Shown here piece after piece: positions 34,496-42,424 of a DNA stretch of 62,794 nt. Position 1 is the stretch's first letter. Every line of letters begins with the position of its first letter. Origin of the DNA: CAYQDF01 sp964416175. GTDB taxonomy: Bacteria; Chloroflexota; Anaerolineae; Anaerolineales; UBA4823. The notes under the pieces are model-generated. The model had not been told where the DNA came from, did no database searches, and was given only the letters and a program-made list of their open reading frames with translations. A program made the translations under genes and the position numbers. The stretch covers positions 1 to 62,794 of the forward strand of contig CAYQDF010000008.1 of assembly GCA_964416175.1 (NCBI GenBank), in the 5' to 3' direction.

Positions 34496-34533
34496 GGCAA
34501 GTCTGCCCGGCGCCTCCTTCCAGGAGAAAACCA

Positions 34534-35865
34534 TTGCGATCCCTGCTGCGCGTGTTTTTTCTGCCCGGGCTGTTCATGTTCGGCACCGCCTGTGCGAGTG
34601 CCTCCCCTGATGCCAACCCCCTGCCCGAGGCGGCCTTCACTGCCGCTCCCTTAGCCTCAGAGACAGCGGAAAACGCTCCCACAATTGTTCCCCTGCCCAC
34701 CATCACGCTGACCCAGACTGAAATCCCCTCCCCAACGCCCATCCCGGCGACCCCTACGGAAACCCAGCCGCCAGAACCTTCCCGCTTTCCCGATCCAGCC
34801 GGGTATTCCTGGCAGCTGGTCGCCAGCGGGCTGGAGCGCCCGGTCGGCATCGCCAGCGCCGGGGATGGCTCCGGGCGCCTGTTCGTGCTGGAGCAGCCTG
34901 GCCGTACCCGGATCGTGCAGGGTGGACAGCTGCTCCCTGAACCTTTCCTGGATATCCAGGATCGAGTCGGGTGCTGCGGAGAGCGCGGCCTGCTCGGGCT
35001 GGCTTTTCACCCCCAGTTCCCACAGAACGGCTACTTTTACGTGAACTACACAGACCTGAACGGCGACACGGTCATCGCTCGCTTCCAGGCCGCTGACGAT
35101 CTGACACTGGCTGTCCCGGACAGCGAGTTCAGGATCCTGGGCGTGGGCCAGCCATATCCCAATCACAACGGGGGTGCGCTGGCGTTCGGTCCCGACGGCT
35201 ACCTGTACATCGGCCTGGGCGACGGCGGCAGCGCCGGGGATCCGCTGGGGAACGGACAGAACACGAACTACGTCCTGGGGAAGATCTTGCGCCTCGATGT
35301 CACCACTCCTCTGGTTGGCAGCGTTCAGCCGTACCTCGTCCCTCCCGATAACCCTTTCAATCAGGGAGGGGGGAAGCCTGAAGTGTGGGCTTACGGCTTG
35401 CGCAACCCGTGGCGCTTTTCCTTCGACCGTCTGACCGGCGACCTGTACATCGGCGACGTGGGGCAGAATGCCTGGGAGGAGATCGACTTCCTGCCCGCCG
35501 GCAGTCCCGGCGGCGCCAATTTCGGCTGGAACTACCGCGAAGGCGCTCATCCATTCGCGGGCGACCCTCCGGCCGGCATGGAGCTGATCGACCCGGTGGC
35601 GGAATACGATCACAGCCAGGGCATAACCGTCATCGGAGGGCACGTCTACCGGGGATCACGCCTGCCGGAATGGCAGGGCATCTACCTGTACGGAGACTAT
35701 GGATCGGGACAAATCTGGGGGCTGTTCCGGGACGCAGCTGGCGTCTGGCAGAACACCCTTCTTTTCCAGCTGAGCTTCACGATCACTTCTTTCGGAGAGG
35801 ATGAATCCGGCGAGATCTACCTCGTCGACTATGCCGGAGGTCTGTACAGGCTGGAAGGCAACTGA
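34534..35865 (+). CDS. PQQ-dependent glucose/sorbosone dehydrogenase-like lipoprotein
   Basis: This 443-residue lipoprotein has lipobox FGTAC near residue 20, a Thr/Pro linker to about residue 85, and then a six-bladed beta-propeller of the soluble aldose dehydrogenase (GSDH, PQQ-type) family. Signatures are GLERPVGIASAGDGSGRLFV, GERGLLGLAFHPQFPQNGYFYVNYT, NHNGGALAFGPDGYLYIGLGDGG, GLRNPWRFSFD and GNFGW-like ANFGWNYREG. It oxidises a sugar or related alcohol outside the membrane. No PQQ synthesis genes are in the window, so the cofactor must come from elsewhere or the protein binds without catalysis. It starts with TTG after AGGAGAAAACCA. Confidence 0.87.
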   Translation: MRSLLRVFFLPGLFMFGTACASASPDANPLPEAAFTAAPLASETAENAPTIVPLPTITLTQTEIPSPTPIPATPTETQPPEPSRFPDPAGYSWQLVASGLERPVGIASAGDGSGRLFVLEQPGRTRIVQGGQLLPEPFLDIQDRVGCCGERGLLGLAFHPQFPQNGYFYVNYTDLNGDTVIARFQAADDLTLAVPDSEFRILGVGQPYPNHNGGALAFGPDGYLYIGLGDGGSAGDPLGNGQNTNYVLGKILRLDVTTPLVGSVQPYLVPPDNPFNQGGGKPEVWAYGLRNPWRFSFDRLTGDLYIGDVGQNAWEEIDFLPAGSPGGANFGWNYREGAHPFAGDPPAGMELIDPVAEYDHSQGITVIGGHVYRGSRLPEWQGIYLYGDYGSGQIWGLFRDAAGVWQNTLLFQLSFTITSFGEDESGEIYLVDYAGGLYRLEGN

Positions 35866-35903
35866 ACTTCTGTCCAGCAAAGAGCTCTGAAGTAAATATT
35901 TCT

Positions 35904-35924
35904 GATTGTTGATAGCCGATTTGT
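35904..35924. repeat. GA-phased heptanucleotide repeat, three units
   Basis: GATTGTT, GATAGCC and GATTTGT follow each other without gaps. The first unit matches the array at 33604. It overlaps the possible start codons of the following phosphoesterase gene. Confidence 0.6.
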
Positions 35925-36988
35925 CCATCTACCGTCCTGCCCTGCTCGTCTTCCTCCTCGCCGCCTGCGCTGGCACGGCGTCTCCACCGCCTGAAATCCT
36001 CCGCTCCCCTGCCCTCCCGCTCGTGAGCACCGTCATCACCTCTCCCCCCACGCCTTCGGCGGCCACTCCGGGCGCGGCGGATCTTCCACCGCTAAATCCA
36101 TCTGCAACTCCTTCTCCACATCCGGTTCGCCCCGGCGGCGCTGCAGAATTCACGATCTTCGTGCCGGTTGTGGAGCGAGCCAGCCCCACTCCCACCCCTT
36201 CCCCGGAGATCATCACCTTCGCCGTGATCGGCGACTACGGCGGCGGAGGGCAGCCGGAGGCTGACGTGGCTGCGCTCGTCGCTGGCTGGGCGCCGGATTT
36301 CGTCGTCACCACCGGCGATAACAACTACCCCAGCGGGGCTGCTGAGACCATCGACAAGAACATCGGCCAGTTCTACCATGCCTTCATCTATCCCTACTCA
36401 GGGACTTACGGCGAGGGCGCCGATGTGAACCGCTTCTTCCCCAGCCTGGGCAACCACGATTGGAACACGGACGGCGCACAGCCATACCTGAACTATTTCT
36501 CCCTGCCTGGGAACGAACGCTACTACGATTTCACCTGGGGACCGCTGCACTTTTTCGTCCTGGACAGCGACTCGCGGGAGCCGGATGGAGTCGGCGCCAG
36601 CTCGGCGCAGGCAGACTGGCTGCGCCAGCGGCTGGCGGCATCGACCGCCCCGTGGCAAATCGTCGTCGCCCACCACCCGCCCTATTCCTCCGGGATCCAC
36701 GGCCCGGTCGATTGGATGCGCTGGCCCTTCGCCGGTTGGGGGGCGGACGCCGTGCTTTCCGGTCACGACCACATCTACGAGCGCATTCACCGGGATGGGA
36801 TCGTCTATATAGTTAATGGGTTGGGCGGCGGGTCGATATATCCCTTCGCGATCATCGATGAAGGCAGCCAGCTGCGCTACAACGATGATTACGGCGCGAT
36901 GCGCGTGGAGGCGGGGGAGGATTTCATCCGCTTCCAGTTCATTAACCGGGCGGGGGAGCTGATCGACTCCTATTTGGAAAGCCAATAG
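35906..36988 (+). CDS. Calcineurin-like metallophosphoesterase lipoprotein
   Basis: This protein of about 360 residues has a signal peptide ending in LLAAC, a Thr/Pro-rich linker to about residue 100, then a purple-acid-phosphatase-like domain. Metal motifs appear in order: GDYG, TTGDNNYPSG, LGNHDWNTDG, VAHHPPYSSG and SGHDHIYERI. It would hydrolyse phosphoesters outside the cell membrane. The start is uncertain: TTG 35906 and TTG 35921 both fit and no ribosome site is visible. The beginning lies in a heptanucleotide repeat remnant, so the original start region may have been replaced. The sequence from LSIYRPALL on is a proper signal peptide. Confidence 0.85.
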   Translation: MLIADLSIYRPALLVFLLAACAGTASPPPEILRSPALPLVSTVITSPPTPSAATPGAADLPPLNPSATPSPHPVRPGGAAEFTIFVPVVERASPTPTPSPEIITFAVIGDYGGGGQPEADVAALVAGWAPDFVVTTGDNNYPSGAAETIDKNIGQFYHAFIYPYSGTYGEGADVNRFFPSLGNHDWNTDGAQPYLNYFSLPGNERYYDFTWGPLHFFVLDSDSREPDGVGASSAQADWLRQRLAASTAPWQIVVAHHPPYSSGIHGPVDWMRWPFAGWGADAVLSGHDHIYERIHRDGIVYIVNGLGGGSIYPFAIIDEGSQLRYNDDYGAMRVEAGEDFIRFQFINRAGELIDSYLESQ

Positions 36989-37420
36989 ATTCGATGTTGT
37001 AACCGTCAGGGCAAATTACATCGTGACAGGCCACAACCGTCCGGAGGAGCATGGCTGCCCTGCTGAGCACATCTAGAACTCCCAATCATTGGGGGAGATT
37101 CCGTGCAGAGACTATACTCGCGTACTGTACTCCGCCCCTTTCAGGTCTGTTTGCATGGAAAATTATTACTTAAGTCACTTGAAAATAACGACAAAATCTT
37201 ATAAATAGAAGCTATATCAAAAATAAATAGGAGGGGTGTTTTGCAGCGGTGGAGTGGCTGTAAAACACCCCAATTACCCATTTTTGCAATACTCTCGAAT
37301 AAAGCTGAGTCTGTCTCTTCGTCGGATTGAATCGAAAGGAGGGCGCAAATCGAGCAAAAGAATAAAGTTTCTAATTCCTGAGAAAATTAAGATTCTAGGC
37401 GGAAAAAACTGGAGGAACCT
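36989..37420 (+). promoter_or_regulatory. AT-rich leader of the tungstoenzyme operon with a 14-bp hairpin
   Basis: No gene is seen in these 432 bases, which are clearly richer in A and T than the surroundings from about 37150 on. A candidate promoter has TTGAAA (37179-37184), a short 15-base spacer and TATAAA (37200-37205). Downstream, GGGGTGTTTTGCAG (37233-37246) pairs with CTGTAAAACACCCC (37258-37271) over 14 pairs with one G-U and an 11-base loop. A second helix, CTCTTCG with CGAAAGGAG (near 37315-37342), has a two-base bulge. The leader to the ATG is about 200 bases. It could be a riboswitch or a protein-binding leader; no known class is recognised. Confidence 0.6.
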
Positions 37421-39184
37421 ATGTGGCTACTGCGAGTAAACATGACAGATAGAACGTATCAGCTCGAAGAGCTGCCTGCTGAGTATCAGTACCTTGCCGG
37501 GCGAGCGCTCACTTCCACTCTGGTGGCCGACGAGGTGCCGCCGCTCGCTCATCCCCTTGGCCCGAACAACAAGCTCATCTTTTCTCCGGGCATCGTCACC
37601 GGGACGCCAGCTCCCACTTCTGCCCGCATCTCGGTAGGGGCGAAATCGCCATTGACTGGCGGCGTCAAAGAGTCGAACGCCGGATCTGCCTGGGGATCGG
37701 ATCTCGCAGATCTGCAGATCCGGGCGCTGGTGCTTGAGGGGCAGCCGAAGGAGGACGGAAAATATTGGGGGATGATAATCGACTGGGATCCGGCAGCTAA
37801 AAAGCCAATGCTGGAGTTCTTCGATGCCACGCAATACGCCGGTAAGCCGCTGAGCGAGGCATTTCCATCTATCTACGCGCAGTTTGGCGACAAAGTCTCT
37901 ATCGCTGGCACCGGGCTGGCAGGAGAACATCGGTATGGCAACGCCGGGGTCGTGTTCAATGATCTTGAGGGCCGCGCCACCCGCTACGCCGGGCGCGGCG
38001 GCCTGGGCTCGGTCATGGCCAGCAAGGGCGTCAAATTCATCGTCCTCAACAGCAAAGGTGCTCCCGGAGTGCCGATCGCCGATAAGCCCCTGTTCGAAGC
38101 CGGGCGCAAGAAGCTGACCGAAGCCATCCAGACCCACGCCATCAGCAAACCAAAGGGCGGTCTCAACACCTACGGAACCGCGGTCCTGATTAACATCATG
38201 AATGAGGCTGGCGGACTGCCGACGCGTAACTTCTCGAGCGGCCGCTTCGAAGGAGCAGCCAAGATCGCCGGAGAAGCCATCTTCGAGGGTGTTAAAGAAC
38301 GCCAGGGCAAGGAAGTTTATAACCACGCCTGTAGCCCGGGTTGCATCATCCAGTGCTCGAACACCTGGTACAAGGAGGACGGCAGCGAGCACGCCTCCTG
38401 CGTCGAGTACGAATCCGACTGGGCGCTCGGCGCCGACTGCGGCATCGACAGCCTGGATGACATCGCCGAAATGATCCGGCTGTGCAACGAGTACGGCCTG
38501 GACACGATCGAAACTGGCACGACGATCGCTGTGGCGATGGAGGCGGGTGTGATCGCGTTCGGGGACGGAAAAGGCGCCATCAACCTGATCCACGAGATGG
38601 GGAAAGGCACGCCATTGGGCCGCATCCTCGGCAGCGGGACAGAAACGACCGGCAGGGCTTATGGCCTGACGCGAGTCCCGGTGGTCAAGGGGCAGTCCAT
38701 GCCCGCCTACGAACCCCGCGCAGTCAAGGGGATCGGCATCACCTATGCGACCTCCCCCATGGGCGCAGACCACACCGCCGGATACACCATCGCGCCTGAG
38801 ATCCTTGGAGTCAGCGGGAAAGTCGATCCGCTCAGCCCGGAGGGCAAGGCTGCTCTCAGCCGCAACTTCCAGGCCGCCACCGCCTTCATCGACTCCAGTG
38901 GTCACTGCCTCTTCATCGCCTTCCCGATCCTGGACATCCAGGAAGGATATCAGGGCCTGATCGATGAATGCAATGGCGTTCTCGGCACACGGTGGACCGC
39001 CGACGATGTCGCTGCATACGGCGCTGAGGTCTTGAAGAAAGAGCGGGCGTTCAACGAGGCAGCCGGACTCGGGAAAGAGGCGGATCGCATACCCGAATTC
39101 ATGCGTCTGGAGCCCCTGCCGCCGCACAACCAGGTGTTCGACATCACCGACGAAACCCTGGACACGGTCCACGCACAGATGTGA
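37421..39184 (+). CDS. Aldehyde ferredoxin oxidoreductase family tungstoenzyme
   Basis: This 587-residue AOR-family protein should carry a tungsten (or molybdenum) bis-pterin cofactor and a 4Fe-4S cluster and oxidise aldehydes or similar substrates with ferredoxin. Family motifs include YQYLAGRALTSTLVADEVPPL, NKLIFSPGIVTGT, GVKESNAGSAWG, and GRGGLGSVMASKGVK. Cluster ligands are Cys304, Cys308, Cys312 and Cys496. The first gap has three residues (CSPGC) where classical AOR has two. ESDWALGADCGI and the pterin-binding stretches are present. GGAGG precedes ATG 37421. It is first in an operon with a radical SAM maturase and a MoaD-like protein. The substrate is unknown. Confidence 0.9.
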   Translation: MWLLRVNMTDRTYQLEELPAEYQYLAGRALTSTLVADEVPPLAHPLGPNNKLIFSPGIVTGTPAPTSARISVGAKSPLTGGVKESNAGSAWGSDLADLQIRALVLEGQPKEDGKYWGMIIDWDPAAKKPMLEFFDATQYAGKPLSEAFPSIYAQFGDKVSIAGTGLAGEHRYGNAGVVFNDLEGRATRYAGRGGLGSVMASKGVKFIVLNSKGAPGVPIADKPLFEAGRKKLTEAIQTHAISKPKGGLNTYGTAVLINIMNEAGGLPTRNFSSGRFEGAAKIAGEAIFEGVKERQGKEVYNHACSPGCIIQCSNTWYKEDGSEHASCVEYESDWALGADCGIDSLDDIAEMIRLCNEYGLDTIETGTTIAVAMEAGVIAFGDGKGAINLIHEMGKGTPLGRILGSGTETTGRAYGLTRVPVVKGQSMPAYEPRAVKGIGITYATSPMGADHTAGYTIAPEILGVSGKVDPLSPEGKAALSRNFQAATAFIDSSGHCLFIAFPILDIQEGYQGLIDECNGVLGTRWTADDVAAYGAEVLKKERAFNEAAGLGKEADRIPEFMRLEPLPPHNQVFDITDETLDTVHAQM

Positions 39185-39196
39185 TCTTCTACCTTA

Positions 39197-39231
39197 AGTC
39201 GGGCAGGGCAGGCGCTTTCCCCTGCCCGACT
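39197..39231 (+). terminator. Hairpin between the AOR gene and its maturase gene
   Basis: AGTCGGGCAGG (39197-39207) and CCTGCCCGACT (39221-39231) form an 11-base-pair stem with a 13-base loop. No clean T-run follows. It may reduce readthrough or protect the AOR message, so that the oxidoreductase is made in excess over the maturase. Confidence 0.6.
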
Positions 39232-39245
39232 ATCCTTATTTATCG

Positions 39246-40433
39246 ATGCCGAAGGTAATTATTGGAGAAGGTGGCGAGCTCCTTCTACCGGCAGATTTCC
39301 TCTCCCGCCGGCGGTTGAAGAGACCCCTGGAATGCTGGCTGGATGAGCGGAACGGCGATCTCATCCTTCACCCGCGCCTGACAGACATACGCAAGCTGTA
39401 TCTCGAACCCACAACCGTTTGCAACCTGACATGCAGTACGTGCATCCGCAATTCCTGGAGAGATCCGATCGCGCACATGTCACCTGAGACGTTCCAGCGC
39501 CTGCTGGCAAGCATGGCCGGCTTACCCTGCCTGGAGCGTGTTATCGTCACCAGCTTTGGTGAACCACTGACCCACCCGCATATCCTTGAGATGATCGCTG
39601 CCTTGCGGGAACGCGATCTGGCAGTGACGATCGGAACCAACGGGTTGCTGCTCAGGCCAAAGATGGTTCATGAGCTGATCCGCCTCGGCGTGGATCGCCT
39701 CGTCGTATCGATCGATGGAGGCAAACCCGATACATACGCCAGCGTCCGTGGAGCACTGCTTTCGGAGGTCATCGGGGGCATCCAGCGCGTCAACGAAGCA
39801 AAACATCGTTTGCATACCCTGAAACCGGATATCGCTGTCGAATTCGTTGCCCTGCGGAGCAATATCGATGAACTGGAGGACCTGGCAAAGCTGGCTGCTT
39901 CTTTGAATATCTCCCGCCTGCTGGTCAGCAATGTTCTCCCGTATACTGATGAGATGCTCGCCGAGAAACTCTACAGCTACGAGCCGGTGCCCCCTCTCAA
40001 ATCCACCGGCTGGGCCTTGAGAGCCGATGCCTGGGTCATATGGGCCATAGAAGATCTGCCGCGCATGCACTGGGGCGCTGCGCGGCGATGTAAGTTTGTG
40101 AGCGACCACGCCGTTGTAGTGTCCTGGGACGGCGGCGTTTCGCCATGCTATGCTCTCTCCCATAACTACAGCTATTTCACCATCGATGGCGTGAAAAAGG
40201 AAGTCGATCGATATATCCTCGGGAATGTGAATTCGGACCAACTGGCAGATATCTGGACCTCCGAAGAATACACTTTCTTTCGCAGCCAGGTTAAAGCTTT
40301 CAACTTCCCCTCGTGTCCGGATTGCGACCTGAGAGATACCTGTGAATTAAGGACTCAAAACCTGGGATGCTGGGGATGCAATCCATCATGTGCGGACTGC
40401 CTGTGGGCGCAGGACATCATCCGTTGTCCGTGA
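39246..40433 (+). CDS. Radical SAM/SPASM maturase of tungsten-cofactor oxidoreductase
   Basis: This 395-residue protein fits the tungsten-cofactor oxidoreductase radical SAM maturase type that accompanies AOR genes. The N-terminus (residues 1-45, VIIGEGGELLLPADFLSRR) resembles an AbrB/SpoVT swapped-hairpin domain. The radical SAM core has CNLTCSTC at about residues 60-67. The C-terminal SPASM region is rich in Cys (CPDCDLRDTC, then CWGCNPSCADC), enough for two auxiliary clusters. Such proteins use SAM radical chemistry on a protein, peptide or cofactor; the exact job is not established. It stands between the AOR and the MoaD-like genes. Confidence 0.8.
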   Translation: MPKVIIGEGGELLLPADFLSRRRLKRPLECWLDERNGDLILHPRLTDIRKLYLEPTTVCNLTCSTCIRNSWRDPIAHMSPETFQRLLASMAGLPCLERVIVTSFGEPLTHPHILEMIAALRERDLAVTIGTNGLLLRPKMVHELIRLGVDRLVVSIDGGKPDTYASVRGALLSEVIGGIQRVNEAKHRLHTLKPDIAVEFVALRSNIDELEDLAKLAASLNISRLLVSNVLPYTDEMLAEKLYSYEPVPPLKSTGWALRADAWVIWAIEDLPRMHWGAARRCKFVSDHAVVVSWDGGVSPCYALSHNYSYFTIDGVKKEVDRYILGNVNSDQLADIWTSEEYTFFRSQVKAFNFPSCPDCDLRDTCELRTQNLGCWGCNPSCADCLWAQDIIRCP

Positions 40434-40443
40434 GGAGAAATCC

Positions 40444-41121
40444 ATGCGAGTGCGTGTTAGACTGTATGCGTCTTTAAGGCGGTTCGCCCCAGAGGGGCAG
40501 TCCGGATCCCATCTCGAGGTCGACCTGTCCGAGGGGGCGAAGCTTCAGGACCTGGTGAAAGTACTGAAGATCCCCCCGGAGGAAACGCGGGTCGCCTTCG
40601 TAAATGGAATCACGCGAGACATGGATTGGGTGCTGTCGCCTGGGGATGAGGTCGGCATGTTCCCACCAATTGGAGGAGGCGCGTCGGCAGAAATCATCGT
40701 TGACACCTGGCTGTACGGTGAGCTGGCCGAATACGCCCAGCAGATGGAGGCGATCAACCTTGAGGGGAACGATACTGCGAGCTGCACGGCTCTCCTCGCC
40801 CTTTCCGCCGGTCCTGGTTACGCCAATCTTCGGGTAGCGCTTCCAGAAGGCAGCACGATCAGCAACCTTCTGTCCTGGCTTAAAATGCCTGGCAGTGTGC
40901 GCGGCATCACCTTCATCAACGGCGAACTGAGCGCCATGCCCGGCCTCCAGCCGGATCTGGACCACCCGCTGAAGGACGGCGACCGGGTGGCCTTCTTCCA
41001 TCTGCGCGCCATGTGGCCCTTCCAATACCGCACCGGCGTGCCCATGGTCCGTGAAATGTCCTCAGCCATGGTTCAAAGAAACGATGCAGGACTCCGCCAT
41101 GCCTATTCGAAAGAGGCGTGA
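40444..41121 (+). CDS. Fusion of two MoaD/ThiS-like beta-grasp domains
   Basis: This protein of 225 residues contains two ubiquitin-like beta-grasp domains. The first (residues 1-79) ends in FPPIGGG, the place where MoaD carries its C-terminal Gly-Gly that is thiocarboxylated to bring sulfur into molybdopterin. Here the chain continues. A linker and a second domain (about residues 110-205) follow, with NLRVALPEGSTISNLL and LKDGDRVAFF but no Gly-Gly. The Gly-Gly at 78-79 is thus internal and would need cleavage to act as a sulfur carrier. It starts after GAGGAGAAA ten bases from the maturase stop. A role in pterin cofactor assembly for the AOR is inferred. Confidence 0.78.
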   Translation: MRVRVRLYASLRRFAPEGQSGSHLEVDLSEGAKLQDLVKVLKIPPEETRVAFVNGITRDMDWVLSPGDEVGMFPPIGGGASAEIIVDTWLYGELAEYAQQMEAINLEGNDTASCTALLALSAGPGYANLRVALPEGSTISNLLSWLKMPGSVRGITFINGELSAMPGLQPDLDHPLKDGDRVAFFHLRAMWPFQYRTGVPMVREMSSAMVQRNDAGLRHAYSKEA

Positions 41122-41166
41122 CGGCTTTTCGGGGCCTGGATTGGAGAACAGGGTTCAGCAATTTCC

Positions 41167-41196
41167 TTGACACATCTTTCTCCTCCGTGGTAAACT
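41167..41196 (+). promoter_or_regulatory. Promoter of a small transcription unit
   Basis: A consensus TTGACA (41167-41172) is followed after 18 bases by TAAACT (41191-41196). It lies 46 bases after the MoaD-like gene and drives a short unit closed by a terminator at 41389. Confidence 0.7.
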
Positions 41197-41231
41197 CACG
41201 GGGTTCGATAAAAACTCAGGAGAACGATTTG

Positions 41232-41321
41232 ATGCACAAGCAGATCACCTACATCGCATGCATTCGGATCCCCGTTTTCGGCAACGGAGTTTCCGATTCC
41301 TTGTCGGAGTGCGCCTGTTGA
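41232..41321 (+). CDS. Small ORF (29 residues) within a structured RNA; peptide or leader
   Basis: A 29-residue ORF starts at ATG after AGGAG with a nine-base spacing. It begins MHKQITYIACIRIPVF and ends SECAC, with three Cys in total. It is framed by a good promoter and a strong terminator. A perfect 10-base-pair inverted repeat encloses most of the ORF: GATCACCTAC (41243-41252) and GTAGGTGATC (41325-41334), the second arm just after the stop. Two more hairpins fold inside (CCGTT/AACGG at 41272-41287 and TCCGA/TCGGA at 41292-41308). It may be a peptide substrate of the nearby radical SAM enzyme, an attenuator leader for the ABC genes downstream, or a non-coding RNA whose ORF is accidental. 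No homologue is recognised. Confidence 0.5.
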   Translation: MHKQITYIACIRIPVFGNGVSDSLSECAC

Positions 41322-41347
41322 CAGGTAGGTGATCGAGTAAGCAGTTC

Positions 41348-41389
41348 ACAGCCACGGGTGCCCTCCAGTCCCGTGGCTGTTTAGTTTTT
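41348..41389 (+). terminator. Strong rho-independent terminator of the small unit
   Basis: ACAGCCACGGG (41348-41358) and CCCGTGGCTGT (41370-41380) form an 11-base-pair stem, followed by TTAGTTTTT. It ends the small unit that begins at 41167. Confidence 0.92.
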
Positions 41390-41400
41390 GCGAATGCCTT

Positions 41401-41440
41401 CGCCGGCCGCGGGAGTCCCTGCGACCGGCGTTTATTTTAT
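41401..41440 (+). terminator. Second terminator-like hairpin
   Basis: CGCCGG (41401-41406) pairs with CCGGCG (41425-41430), with an inner GCGGG/CCCTGC helix, followed by TTTATTTTAT. Together with the terminator at 41348 it isolates the ABC transporter genes, which must have their own promoter or rely on antitermination. Confidence 0.7.
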
Positions 41441-41519
41441 GTTTCATCGGACAGGACTGGTATGAAGGAAATGAAAAAGTACATCATTCGGAATCGAACC
41501 AATATCGAGGAGAATCGCC

Positions 41520-42347
41520 ATGAACCAGGCAGTTATCGTACGCGAGGTATATAAGAAATTCGGCAAGGCCGATGGGCCTTTCTGGAAGCAGCTGCGCAGG
41601 AGGCACACAAACGGCCATAAACCCACCGTGGTGGCCGTGGACAGAGTGTCCTTCGAGGTGCATGAGGGCGAGATCTTCGGAGTGCTGGGGCCAAACGGCT
41701 CCGGCAAGTCTACCCTGATCCGCCTGATCGCCACCCTGCTGCTGCCAGACAGCGGGGAGATCACGGTCTTCGGCCACAACGTGGTGCGTCAGCCGATGGA
41801 GGTGCAACGCCAGATCAACCGGGTTTCCGTGGAGGCCAGCTTCTTCAAAAAGCTCTCGCCGATGGAGAACTTGCTCTACGGGGCGCGCCTCTACGGCCTG
41901 GAGGGCGCTGAGACCCGCCGCAGGGTGGTGGAGATCCTGATGCGCCTGGGGCTGGAGAAACGCTCGATCTTCCAACCAATGGAGGAGATGTCCCGCGGAA
42001 TGCAGCAAAAAGTCGCCATCGCCCGCGCCCTGCTCTCGCGCCCACGCCTGCTCCTGCTGGACGAGCCGACGACCGGCCTCGATCCACGTTCGAAGCGCGA
42101 GGTGCAGGCGGTCGTGCGTGAGCTGAACCAGGATGCCGGGACGACCATCCTGCTCACCACGCACGACATGCTGGAGGCGGATACGCTGTGCGACCGGATC
42201 GCCATCATCGACAGCGGTGCGATCGTGGCTCTGGATACGCCGGATGGTCTGAAGAAGCTCATCTCCCCTAACGGGCATGAGCCCACCCTGGAGGAGGTCT
42301 TCCTGGAACTCACCGGCAAGGCGCTGGTCAAGGAAGAAGACCTATAG
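41520..42347 (+). CDS. ABC transporter ATP-binding protein (ABC-2 exporter type)
   Basis: This 275-residue ATPase has Walker A GPNGSGKST (about residue 58), an unusual signature MSRGMQQK instead of LSGGQ, Walker B LLLLDEPTTGLD and the switch His in TTHD. The C-terminal extension with EPTLEEVFLELTG is typical of ABC-2 exporters for drugs, polysaccharides or lipids. A 78-base gap precedes the permease. GAGGAGAA precedes the ATG. The transported substrate is unknown. The upstream small unit and terminators could act as an attenuator for it. Confidence 0.9.
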   Translation: MNQAVIVREVYKKFGKADGPFWKQLRRRHTNGHKPTVVAVDRVSFEVHEGEIFGVLGPNGSGKSTLIRLIATLLLPDSGEITVFGHNVVRQPMEVQRQINRVSVEASFFKKLSPMENLLYGARLYGLEGAETRRRVVEILMRLGLEKRSIFQPMEEMSRGMQQKVAIARALLSRPRLLLLDEPTTGLDPRSKREVQAVVRELNQDAGTTILLTTHDMLEADTLCDRIAIIDSGAIVALDTPDGLKKLISPNGHEPTLEEVFLELTGKALVKEEDL

Positions 42348-42424
42348 CGATAGACCGTTGAAACGTGTTGCCGTCAAGACTCTGTACAGATGGTACAGGA
42401 CGGTGCTTTTAGACGGAGGTAGAT

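Noticed and set aside
37236..37439. A 67-codon ORF in the leader of the AOR operon
   Set aside because: It overlaps the 14-bp hairpin and the AOR start, has no ribosome site and a composition dictated by AT-rich DNA. Treated as leader sequence.
37427..39172. A 581-codon open frame on the minus strand opposite the AOR gene
   Set aside because: It is an antisense shadow of a GC-rich gene with clear AOR homology on the plus strand; the translation shows no domain.
40444..41121. Two separate MoaD genes
   Set aside because: The frame is continuous through the Gly-Gly with no stop or internal ribosome site, so a fusion is annotated.
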